Assembly (NCBI RefSeq): GCF_905220565.1
Contig: NC_059401.1
Span: 5,357,001-5,421,000 of the forward strand
Source: Melitaea cinxia
Taxonomy: Eukaryota; Arthropoda; Insecta; Lepidoptera; Nymphalidae
DNA length: 64,000 nucleotides
Direction of reading: 5' to 3'
In this document: one piece after another, positions 36,529 through 46,185 of the stretch
Numbering within the stretch: position 1 is the stretch's first letter
Layout: the number at the start of each line of letters is the position of its first letter
Translations under genes and position numbers: made by a program
Notes under the pieces: model-generated
Database searches by the model: none
Told to the model about the DNA's origin: nothing
What the model saw: the letters and a program-made list of their open reading frames with translations, nothing else

Positions 36529-36625
36529 TTGGAACTTTTCTATCCCTTAGTCGCCTCTTACGACACCCACGGGATGAAACGGGGTGGCTAAATTCTATAT
36601 GTCGTAGCCACTCAGCTAAGTAAGT
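36529..36625 (+). repeat. 'Tgctggacat' repeat, 3' piece
   Basis: TTGGAACTTTTCTATCCCTT, AGTCGCCTCTTACGACACCC and TGTCGTAGCCACTCAGC complete the copy begun at 35300. Confidence 0.8.
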
Positions 36626-36724
36626 TTTAGTATACCTAGTTTAAATTGAAATACCTAAACCTACCTACGGGGGCGGCAAAATTTTCTTCCGCCCCGGGCG
36701 GCCGACAACCACGCTACGCCACTG

Positions 36725-36732
36725 TGCGTAGA
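36725..36732. repeat. Right target duplication of second hAT
   Basis: TGCGTAGA, identical to 33354-33361. Confidence 0.92.
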
Positions 36733-36981
36733 TATCACCCTAACACCATACCTACACATATAGATAACAACAAAAGGATTACAAGATCACCACTGCCACC
36801 TTGTAGAACTCAGTTTGCCAAAAGACATTTCGATTACAATGCCCCAAAACTATTTAACATTATAAATGATAAAATTAAAATTAAAGAATTAGGATCCCGT
36901 GATTTAAAAAAGATAGTAACTAATTGGCTTAAAACACAAGACTATGAGAATATTGAAAATCTATTCGTACCAATAAAATAA
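36733..36981 (+). pseudogene. LINE ORF2 C-terminal part after the hAT insertion
   Basis: The frame continues the RT thumb/C-terminal region from 33361: HPNTIPTHIDNNKRITRSPL, then CRTQFAKRHFDYNAPKLFN and a stop at 36979-36981. The R.....Y..P.L.N pattern is usual at the ends of these proteins. Confidence 0.8.
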
Positions 36982-37019
36982 TAGGTCAAACTCACTCCAA
37001 ATCACAGCTAAACGCAGAC

Positions 37020-37086
37020 ACTTATTTACATACTCATACGCACACACATACACATACAACACACGCACACTCGCACGCACACATAT

Positions 37087-37120
<34 letters not shown>
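37020..37120. repeat. (CA)n-rich microsatellite in LINE 3' UTR
   Basis: Impure CA/CG repeats from 37036, with a perfect (CA) run of about 32 bp at 37089-37120. Confidence 0.9.
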
Positions 37121-37122
<2 letters not shown>

Positions 37123-37449
37123 AATCACAACTAAACACACACTAATGAAAAATATTTTTTTTCCATTCTTTAATAATTGTCAACCTTTTTTGTTTTCAAA
37201 TTCTGTGTTTATAATTTTTGTTTTATTATTGTGTTATTGTCATCCTTGTCTACAGTTTCAATTATGTTTTCGCTATCTGAACGCAAAGTCTGATTATGTA
37301 ACAATAAACAAATATTTGGGGAAGACACTGTGACCTGTAACACAGCTTTTCTTAAGCTAGCACAGGTCGCAGGGCTTCTAGATAATGTAAACCACATAAT
37401 TTGAGCAAATAAAACTATTTTATTATTATTATTATAATTACTATTATTT

Positions 37450-38060
37450 ATTTTATTTTTGTTTGCAAATGTTGCGAAATCGTTTAGATGACCAAAGAAT
37501 ATCAGAAGTTTTGTAAGAAGATGAAATAGAGGGAGTAATTTCATCCAAAATAGAGGACAATTTGGAAACCTTTGAAAATGACTCGGACTCTTGCCAAAGT
37601 GGTGAAGACGATGTTCCTGAACCTGTTCCTACTAGAAGAGGAAATATGACTGACGGTTTATTACATAGAAGTCCTGATCTCGTTAATATACCTCTGAGTT
37701 ACATCCGTCAAGGATACTTTCTAGACAGGAACGGCACTACTTACTGGAATATTGAGGAGCCACCAAGAAACGTAAAGGAAATTTCTTTGAACCTCGTAAA
37801 ACCAGATAGAAAAGAGGACTTCTATAACATTTTTACCCAGACACCTCCGAAACAGAACGTTTCAAGTATTGGGCAAAGAAAATAATCCAGAGACCTCTGC
37901 AGTCCCAAGGCCTAGTGGTGTTCGTGGGCGGTGTTCGATCTGCCCTACTAAAAAGAACAGAAAGTCTAAAGCTAATGCAAATATTGTCATGCTTATATTT
38001 GTGGGGACCACACTTCATTTCTATGTAGTAATTGTAGTCAGAAACTAAGTACTAATTAAC
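37450..38060 (+). pseudogene. piggyBac-like transposase remnant, catalytic core deleted
   Basis: The N-terminal part (about 37455-37830) is acidic (ENDSDSCQSGEDDVPEPVP) followed by GYFLDRNGTTYWNIEEPP, like the pre-catalytic G....DGT-W...PP segment of piggyBac proteins. It breaks off near 37880. Next comes, with a 1-base frameshift near 37975, RGRCSICPTKKNRKSKAN and CKYCHAYICGDHTSFLC, the C-terminal cysteine-rich finger, ending TAA at 38057-38059. The DDD catalytic domain of about 400 residues is missing. A candidate right terminus is GTACTGAAGGG followed by TTAA near 38512-38526. Confidence 0.75.
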
Positions 38061-39340
38061 ATTAGACTGTGATAAGATTAATTATATAATAAATGATATT
38101 TTTTTATCTCGATTTTCACGATAATTTGAAGCTTTATTAAAAAAAAATATTGTTATATAAAAACTTTAATTTTATTGCTCTATTTAAGGTAATGTTGATT
38201 ACTTTCTATAAAAATAAAGGTTTTTTTTTTTACTATTAGTGTAGCAAAAAAAAGTTTCTCTATGATAATTTTAGTACATGTTAAAAATCATGTATTTTCC
38301 GAAATATTTCAACTTTTGTAAAAAATGTTGAAATAATTTATATGAGAAATAAAGATTTATATCTAAGCATTGTATTATTACATTCTTTTTTTATTAATTA
38401 AAAAAAAAAAAAAAAACGAAAAGTCCTTTAAACATAGTAAAAAATATTTTGGAAGTACGGGTATTTTCGACACACGCGCGACTATTCGTGTCACAAAAAG
38501 TTGCGCGCGTACTGAAGGGTTAAGTGACGTATTATTTAACCTTGTGGTTTCCTTATAAAATAAATAAATATTATTTACAAAATAGTTGTTTTTCTACATC
38601 CTTATTTATCATTATTTATAAGTATATCAAATTTTACAATTTTTTAAATGTAATACTTACACACATACACCATTAAATATGTTGCATAAATATTCATTAT
38701 ATTATTTTAAAATAAAAACAACTATATTTGCAAAATAACATTTTATATCATTAATTACATATTTTTTTAATGTATTATTAAATCCTAATTAATATTGTGA
38801 GAAAATAGTATTTACATATCGTTTTATTATTTATATATACACATAAAAGTCAATAATATGTTTATTTACATATTATTAATTAAAAATGCTGTGTATTCTG
38901 CATATAAATATTTTTTGTAAAATCTTGAACTGAAAATTATTAATAACTATCCACCGGTCTTATTGATTAAAAAAATATTTTAAAAGTACTTGCACTCTTT
39001 CGTTAACATCTGGGAAAGTTTCAAATTGCAAAAATGTGCTTGAAAATAACCCTATCTGCCTACTTTATCCAAAAATAGCGCCTAGAATTCTTATATGTAT
39101 TACGTCATATCCGAAATTATAGTGTGTTGCCATAAGAATAGTATGTATTAATTTAAAAAATTTAATTTATACAATTTTAAGTAAATATAATATTTAATTG
39201 TAATTCAATTTATTGTAACATTTTTTCATGGTATTTTTAAGTTAAAAATCAAATTATTTTGGCTATGACTAGACTGTAAGAATAAGTAATTCAGTATCAA
39301 AAACATTTTTTAAAAAAGAGAAGTAATCTTGAACGCTCTT
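38061..39340. other. Intergenic AT-rich stretch
   Basis: Contains CACACGCGCGACTATTCGTG and GTTGCGCGCGTACTGAAGGG near 38475-38520, possibly a piggyBac end. Otherwise nothing recognised. Confidence 0.4.
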
Positions 39341-39638
39341 TGTAAATGGTCGATTTTCCTGTTTGCTGTTCTCCATTCGTCGCGAGTTTGTTAATTTTAT
39401 CAGAACCTGCGCTCTGTTCTAATTCTTATTATTTCTTAATATTAGTTATTATTATTTTTTACTTAAGTCTTTGAAGTTTTGTCTTAATTGTTATTTTTTC
39501 ATTATTATTGCATAAAACGACTTAAGTGGCACTTTTGCGTTTAGACGGGAGCCATCTTGCAATCTCTAATCAAAGGTCCTTGGCTCACAGTTTCGTTGTC
39601 TTGTTGAAAGGCAGTATATTTAATCATAAAATAATCAA
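39341..39638 (+). promoter_or_regulatory. Effete promoter/5' UTR region
   Basis: About 300 bp upstream of the start codon, less AT-rich in parts. GGGAGCCATCTTGCAATC at about 39547 resembles a YY1-type element, often near starts of housekeeping genes (inference). No TATA box is evident and the transcription start is not determined. Confidence 0.3.
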
Positions 39639-39662
39639 ATGGCGTTAAAACGAATTAATAGG
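39639..39662 (+). CDS. eff: Ubiquitin-conjugating enzyme E2 D (effete/UbcD1), exon 1
   Basis: ATG at 39639 begins MALKRINR, the first helix of the E2 fold, with donor GTACGT at 39663. Five exons join without conflict to 147 codons plus TGA, exactly the UBE2D family length. The enzyme takes ubiquitin from E1 on Cys85 and passes it to substrates with RING or HECT ligases, in cytosol and nucleus. Ser22 (backside site), the HPN motif (75-77) and Cys85 are all present. Against the fly and human proteins as I remember them, five residues look unusual: Arg8, His26, Glu28, Val41 and Ala91. Frames and splice sites are intact, so it looks functional; it could be a diverged paralogue. Confidence 0.93.
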
Positions 39663-40154
39663 GTACGTATAATTATTATCGTAGCTTATTTTAAACTTTA
39701 TTTTATATTGTGTGGTGTGCTGATAAATTTGTAACAGACTTCGTAGTGAATGTTTCGTCATTGTGAATACCTATTATCGAAATTTCTTCTGGATAATTCT
39801 ATGTGCGCGACTTTTCAATAAAAGTTTCAAATCCAATAATGCTATTATTTTGTCTTATCGAATAATGGTGATTTACTGGTTAAAATATGCTTCAATTTTA
39901 TGCACACGGCGTACATAAAATGTCGGAAATATGTGCCAATTTTGAGGTTTTCTCATCATGTATTTGTGACGGAAAAAGTGTTTAAATTAAGCACAGGAGT
40001 AATTTTTGTTAAAAAATTAATTATACACTTAAAAAGGTATATAAAGTACGTTGTTCGCCCTTATGTTTAGCAGTGATGATGTGTTTGACATGTTTTACTT
40101 ATCTCGGTATTGTATTTCCTGCCTTGTTGTATATAGTTTTGTTCGATATTACAG

Positions 40155-40218
40155 GAATTACAAGACCTGGGTAGGGACCCACCGGCACAATGTTCCGCAG
40201 GACCACACGGAGAAGATC
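40155..40218 (+). CDS. eff: Effete E2, exon 2
   Basis: Acceptor ATATTACAG, donor GTAAGT. 64 nt, phase 0 in and phase 1 out: ELQDLGRDPPAQCSAGPHGE then D. GPHGED replaces the usual GPVGDD. Confidence 0.93.
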
Positions 40219-40604
40219 GTAAGTACCTACCTATTGATCCTTTACTAAGTACATTATATTTGTGAGTCATCGTAATCGTGCTTGTAAAATGTAAGGAGAT
40301 TTAAACTCAATAATTCTATTTATAAATATATTAAGGATTATGTATAAAATGTATGGATTCCATTTAAAGCACTCTTTATTTAGCTTTTTCATTCGTTGGT
40401 ATAGCAAATCATATACTGAATATAAATATAACTATTATTGTCCTTTTCTGTATTTTCATTGTCACTGTTTAATTTTTTTCTAACAATAAAACCAAGTAAA
40501 AAAATGTAATCAGAATCTAATCAGCTGTTATTATTGTTTATATAAAATCACTAAAATATGGCCAATTGTTATAACACTTATTGATTTTATATTTTTTATT
40601 ACAG

Positions 40605-40636
40605 TTTTCCACTGGCAAGCCACAATTATGGGTCCA
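40605..40636 (+). CDS. eff: Effete E2, exon 3
   Basis: Acceptor TTATTACAG, donor GTAAGT. Only 32 nt, encoding (L)FHWQATIMGP. It is too short to stand out as an open frame and is placed by homology and frame. Confidence 0.93.
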
Positions 40637-40830
40637 GTAAGTATTATTTTTTTGTCAATAACTAGTATTAGATGTTGTGAAAAAAAAAAGAAGTATATCA
40701 TAATGCTCTTAGTTTTTCTTTTGTTTCTATGAAGCCATATATGTGATATGACAAGTTTATTGCAATTTCTTGAACTGTTGATCATAAAGAGACAAAGTGT
40801 ATGACTTACATATTTTCTTATTTTTTTCAG

Positions 40831-41014
40831 GTCGACAGTCCCTACCAGGGAGGTGTTTTTTTCCTGACTATACATTTCCCTACAGACTATCCATTTAAAC
40901 CACCAAAAGTTGCATTCACAACGCGTATTTATCACCCCAATATAAATAGTAATGGTTCCATTTGTCTTGATATTTTGCGTGCACAATGGTCTCCAGCACT
41001 TACCATATCCAAAG
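40831..41014 (+). CDS. eff: Effete E2, exon 4 (active site)
   Basis: Acceptor TTTTTTTCAG, donor GTACCT. 184 nt: VDSPYQGGVFFLTIHFPTDY, then IYHPNINSNGSICLDILRAQ with HPN and catalytic Cys85. Val41 and Ala91 lie here; Ala91 is normally Ser. Confidence 0.95.
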
Positions 41015-41097
41015 GTACCTACACTTCTTTTGAGGCTTAAGTGGTAATATGATTGTTATAAGGAATTAGTATTTTATATATGTAATTCTTGTTTCAG

Positions 41098-41237
41098 TGT
41101 TGCTCTCAATCTGCTCACTTCTATGCGATCCAAATCCTGACGATCCTTTGGTGCCAGAAATTGCTAGGATCTACAAAACGGACAGAGAAAAGTACAATGA
41201 ATTAGCCCGAGAGTGGACAAGGAAATATGCCATGTGA
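41098..41237 (+). CDS. eff: Effete E2, exon 5 and stop
   Basis: Acceptor TTGTTTCAG. 140 nt ending ELAREWTRKYAM and TGA at 41235-41237. The C-terminal helices match the fly protein as I remember it. The preceding intron is 83 bp. Confidence 0.95.
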
Positions 41238-43200
41238 TGAGTCAAATGTGACATCTGCAAAACATATACACACACGTCGCCACAGCCCGGGCTATACCCT
41301 TCCTCTCTGTTCCTGCTCCCCTATTCCTTTTTCTCTAAATCCTTACCAATCAAACAATTTACTGAAATTTATGTTAAAATCTATGTGGTTATTTAGAATC
41401 CGATTATGATTGTCTTGTACTTTGAATGCCAATTATTGCAACTAAGTAAAATAATACACATGTGCAAATAGTTTCTATTCATCTTACGTGTAAGTAACAT
41501 TTTCTATAAGAAGATATTGATTTTGGTTTAACATTGATGTGTCGGTAGATGTCTTATCGCATACATTCATTTAGTTAAACATTAGTTAAATTTACATTAT
41601 TTGAATTCATGTAATTCCTAAAGAATTTGTACTTTAACTAGAACTAAATTGCATTGTGAAACTGTACAATAGCCATATGTTTGGAAAAGGAGCGTTCAAT
41701 GCTTAAAAATAGTCCTCTTCTAAGTTTGTGTTTTAATGAACTGTATGTATAGCTCATATGTTAGAAACATTTTGGTTAATGTAAGTAAACGGGATAACAG
41801 AATGAGCTTGTTGACAGAGTTGAGCGAGTGTTAATTTTTTTGAAAAATCTCTTTTTAAGTTAGTAAATATGTAGCGTGCTGCTAAACAGACTGACAGTGA
41901 TTTAAGTGGTCAGTTTTCTTTCATCCACAATATTTAATAATACTTAAATTAAAACGCTCCAATAGTTACACATTTCAATTCATTTAAATTACAGTGTATC
42001 TTGTAAGATAATAAGTTTACAAATAATTGAGACTTTTCAATATGGCGATCTTTATATTATAATTTTATCTAATATATATTGTGGTTGTAAGGACACCTGC
42101 GTTGTGATTGTCCTTCCATGGCCCATCCTTATTTCCTCTATCTTATATCAGTATGGCATATGTCACAGTCAGGCATGAGTGGCAAAGTTTGGTGTGTTTC
42201 TTTACAGCTGCAAGAGGAACCATATGTTTACTTGGTTAACACAGGGAGATTAACTCAAAGCTTTTCAAACTGTAATCGATCGACAAGATGTATTTTAGCT
42301 TCACTAAATTGTAAGGAACAATAAATTATTGTGTATGTAAATAACATTTTGAGCTTTATTTAGGACACTTCCTAATTTTATGCAGTTGTAAGCTATTTTT
42401 GCATACATTTCCTATTCATTTGTTAAGAATTTTGGCCATAATATAGCAATAATAGAAAGAAAAACTGGCAATATTTAATAACAAACACAACTGGACTCTA
42501 TCTAAACACGGTTTTATCTTTAGGCTTGAAATAGACTTGTAGGTAGGTCATTCTCCTTTTTTTGGGTTATATTTAATGTGCGATTGTTTTCATTTTTGTT
42601 ACAATACAATGACACCGTGTTTAGGTCGTTTTTTTTTTACACATTTTGTCAGCTGTAGAGAAATACTCTTATATTTTGAACAACAAACTTGATAGAATGG
42701 ATACTGAATTTTCTAGTAGAATTATACCATTTTTGACAATACAGATTCGTCATGTTTTAGCTATTTTGTAATTTAGAAATTTGATCTTGGTATTTAAGAA
42801 ATATAAAACATTACCCCTTCTGGGCGTTAAACCTTGTTTCAAACAAGTAATCTCTGTGTACGTTTTCAAGTTTCATGACTTCTTTTACAAGGTCCAAATA
42901 GTAGTAGTTGTTGCATAACGATACCAGGAATAAAAGGAAAATAACCAATGTCTTTTTTTTAATTTATTATTTTGAACAGTCATTTAGTTTGTATATTCTT
43001 ATGACATACATGTATACAAATTAGGTGATTGAAGATACATAAAAAATTAAAAATCAATACATACGTCATTAAGAGATACATATCTACAAATTACAATTTG
43101 TCCTTCAGCATAGTTCATTTCTAAAATTAATGTTGACAACGTTATCAGTTAAACAGATTATTAATGATCGAGTCAACTAAATGTTATCGTAAAAATACAG
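41238..43200 (+). other. Effete 3' UTR and intergenic region to the cadherin
   Basis: Possible poly(A) signals include AATAAA at 42321-42326 (within GGAACAATAAATTATTG). The minus-strand cadherin 3' UTR would come in from the right. The genes are convergent, so their UTRs may overlap. The frame at 42118-42324 has no recognised domain. Confidence 0.45.
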
Positions 43201-43235
43201 TCGAATTGATAACCTCCTCCTTTTTTGAAGTCGGT
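43198..43235 (+). repeat. AACCGACTTC-family MITE, 3' terminal scrap
   Basis: CAGTCGAATTGATAACCTCC and CTTTTTTGAAGTCGGTTAAA are the last about 40 bp of the family. Confidence 0.7.
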
Positions 43236-43339
43236 TAAAAATAGCCTCTATTATATCGATAAGACGACGAAGAATCGGTGCGTCTCGTTATTTTAAATAT
43301 TCTAAAACTATATTTAGGTACATATAAAGGCACAATAAT

Positions 43340-43683
43340 CTACAACTCTGTAGTCTCCATGTTCTTCGCGTTTTTCATCTGTTCTAGTTGCTGATAGAAA
43401 TCGAAGTTGGTCTGATCGGTTTCAGGTTCAGTTTCTGTTCGTATCGAAGGGAAGGCGGCTGTGGTTATGAAGTAGGGTTTCTCGTTTGACATGTCCTGGT
43501 CCACTGCGTTCTCGTCAAGCGAATCGCGTTCAGAGTGACTCAATTGATCGTCAGATTTGTACCAGTCGTTTTCGTACGCGTGCAACCATATTGGATTGGA
43601 ACCTTTTGTACTGTGTTTGTTGGTGTTCGGCACTCGACCGGTGCTGCGTATCGTCAGATCCGATTCGCCCGGGGTTGGAGAAG
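43340..43683 (-). CDS. Cad99C: Cad99C-like cadherin, terminal cytoplasmic exon
   Basis: Acceptor ACATTTCACAG; 344 nt joins the phase-1 donor of the transmembrane exon. SPTPGESDLTIRSTGR leads to KGSNPIWLHAYENDWYKSDD and SHSERDSLDENAV, a block well conserved in insect Cad99C tails. The protein ends METTEL, a class I PDZ-binding pattern (T-x-L). The intron from the transmembrane exon is 8.8 kb, mostly tandem array. Confidence 0.92.
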
Positions 43684-44140
43684 CTGTGAAATGTTTTATA
43701 CGTGAATATGTGCAATTCTAATTGATCGATATTAACTTTTGTATCGATATGCATTTAGGTATCATAATTAAAATAAAGTCCAATTATAATTAGCTTAAAA
43801 TTAGAAATCAAGTCTGTTGCTAATTTTAAATTGTTAACTGACTGGTTCAATTTTTAGTCTTGGTGTTGTAAGGTATATAAATATAACTGTTTCATAGTAC
43901 ATATTACGATTTCTTCAATAAAGACTTTGTAGACATTTGATGTACTCTGTCATACTTTAAAAATAAACCTATTTATAATGTAGATTTTAATTTTATTTCA
44001 TAATTAAAATATCCTGAAACTACATTAGATTAATGATATTATTAATACTTAAATTACAGATCAATGCGACAGTCTAATACGATCATTTCTTATGTAAAAA
44101 AATAATCAAATATATGCTGTATAAAATACTAAAATAATTG

Positions 44141-44748
44141 TTTGCTCGCAAACGAAAAAAAAAACCGACTTCAATTACATCGACGAGTAATACAACGTAG
44201 ATCGACGAAAAAATAGTCAAGTAACTACGCGTTATCAAAGATTACTCAAAAAGTAGTTATCAGATCTCGATAAAATTTATATGTAACCACATGATTAAAC
44301 ACCAGCTTTCGATTAAATTAAAAATTATCAAAATCGGTATACCCAGTAAAAAGTTATAGCGGATTTTCGAGAGTTTCCCTCGATTTCTCTGACATTCCAT
44401 CATCAGATCCTAGTTTCCTAATCACCTGGTACCAAACTAGGGATATCCCCTTTCCAACAAAAAAAGAATTATCAAAATCGGTACATCCAGTAGAAAGTTA
44501 TGCGGTATAAATACAACGTCGGTCGACGAAAAAAGCGTCAAGTAAAAACGCATTATTAGATATAACTCGAAAAGTAGTTGTTAGATATATTGTAGTCGTT
44601 AGATAGACCAAATGACACACGCTACCTTTCGATCAAAAGAAAAATTGTCGAAATCGCTCCACCCAGTCAAAAGTTCTGAAGTAACATACATAAAAAAAAA
44701 ATACAGTTGAATTGAGAACCTCCTCCTTTTTTGGGAGTCTGTTAAAGA
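44141..44748 (+). repeat. AACCGACTTC-family MITE, near full length
   Basis: TTGCTCGCAAACG, an A tract, ACCGACTTCAATTACATCG, through GATATAACTCGAAAAGTAG and AAAAGTTCTGAAGTAAC, to GAACCTCCTCCTTTTTTGGG. It lies in the large cadherin intron. It is the best copy for a consensus. Confidence 0.75.
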
Positions 44749-45369
44749 GTATGATTACTGGAAAATGGTTGTTTGTTTCTCATAAGATATATATTTGTCA
44801 GTTACATAATTCTCTCGTAAATAATATAAGAAACTACTGAACTTGTCTTACTACTACTACACAACCATAATTTTTAATAAGTTACATCTACGTATAACAT
44901 TTTGAAAGTGGAAGTTAAAATAAGGAAATAGCGTAAAAAGTCTGGTATTAACCATGTAAAAATTGGTTCACTTAGGAACTTCAGAGCTACTAAGAAAAGT
45001 AGTTGGATATTTTCTATAGAATTATATAGATTATTATCCTCATCCTTATTGGATAATTTTATCAATTAGTCTTTTTTATATATAAAACTGTTACTTATTA
45101 TTATTAATTAAGATACACATTTTTTCGCTAAAACCCGGACTTATAAGACTAGCTACATGTATAAATAAAGCATTAAAACAGTGCGAATGACATTCCATAT
45201 TATACAGTTTAGCAATGAGTTAGAGTAGTGATTATTTATAAATTTAAATTAGCACAAATTTCATATATGCTTTGTCATTAGCGTCTATAAGGGGGAAAAA
45301 GACAACAATTGAAATTTAGTGGCCTATCCAAGAATACAAATATTAGTCATATTCGGGGATCAAATTCGT
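44749..45369. other. Cadherin intron, AT-rich
   Basis: Nothing recognised. Confidence 0.4.
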
Positions 45370-45660
45370 GACGACCGAGAGCGCATTAGCCAATTACTGC
45401 GAACTCTGCGCCAAGGTAACGTCATTTTTTTTAGCAAAACTTCTTTACGCATTTTTGATTTGTAGAGTAAGCTGGTGAATGCGTGACGAGAGCGTTACAA
45501 AAATTTTGATCGGGCGAGGCGAACTGAGCAAGAGAGAGGTGCGAGTACACATTTTCTTTCTCTTTCTCTCATAGCCAGTTATATTTTATATATCTAAGTC
45601 AAAGTGCAGGCCTATTATGCAGAAGTTTTACTTCAGTCGTGTGGTCTAAAGCACACTTGT
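45370..45660. repeat. Dispersed repeat, inverted partner of 4236-4450
   Basis: GTAAGCTGGTGAATGCGTGA, GATCGGGCGAGGCGAAC, an ATTTTCTTTCTCTTTCTCTC tract and ATGCAGAAGTTTTACTTCAG are the reverse-complement counterparts of the earlier copy, in order. Confidence 0.65.
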
Positions 45661-46185
45661 TTTTTAAATTGCCAGTATTCAAAATACTATAGGTTTATAT
45701 TAACTAAGAAGTTTATATTAATTGAATAAAAAACATGTTATTATACAATAGGGAACAAAATCATTGTCTTATTTTTTATGCCAAAATACTTGATACGAAC
45801 CTGACCTAAAAATATAATAAAAAAAGAATAAATAAAATATTTAATTAATCGTATAAGGTATACATAGTAAAGCCACGAATCTTTATCTTCCAAATTAGCA
45901 TTTATGGAACACAATAATTATGCTTCAACTATGATACTTTTCAAAAAAAAAAAAAGCTTAACTTTTTTAAGTGCCAACAATAAATATTTTTGTGCAATTT
46001 TACTAGAGTAATGAACTTTTCTCCATAGAGGAAAATATGAACTCGGTGAAGTCAAAAGTGCTAGTCATCAATGGCCTCTATAGTATGACGATTTCAAAGA
46101 AATGTAACTGCGGTCGTGTTACGTAAGGTATAGGTATTGGCAATTATATTGATCGCTTGGCGATAGAAGGTATCGCATCGTGCAG
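45661..46185. other. Cadherin intron, AT-rich, up to the array edge
   Basis: Nothing recognised. The array starts abruptly after GCATCGTGCAGAG. Confidence 0.45.

Larger units (their letters stand above)
33362..36724. mobile_element. Second hAT element (non-autonomous), inserted in the LINE
   Basis: Ends are CAGTGGCGTAGCGT (33362-33375) and its reverse complement (36711-36724). An exact 8-bp duplication TGCGTAGA stands at 33354-33361 and 36725-36732. The subterminal GGGCGGCAAAATT/GCCCCGGGCGG blocks recur at both ends. The first eight terminal bases (CAGTGGCG) equal those of the hAT at 30-3688. No hAT transposase is inside; it carries an RTE fragment and other insertions. Confidence 0.92.
31162..37440 (+). 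mobile_element. Non-LTR retrotransposon (jockey/CR1-like), decayed and split by a hAT element
   Basis: On the plus strand come an endonuclease region, a reverse transcriptase, and a C-terminal region that resumes after a 3363-bp hAT insertion (33362-36724). The 3' UTR has AATAAAACTATTTTATTATT and ends in a TTATTATT tail, as these LINEs do. Frameshifts, stops and a deletion inside RT show it is dead. No ORF1 was found. The sequence after its tail is piggyBac-like, so it may have inserted into a piggyBac element. Confidence 0.8.

Noticed and set aside
40531..40986. 151-codon minus-strand frame
   Set aside because: It is antisense across effete exons 3-4 and introns and has no recognised domain.
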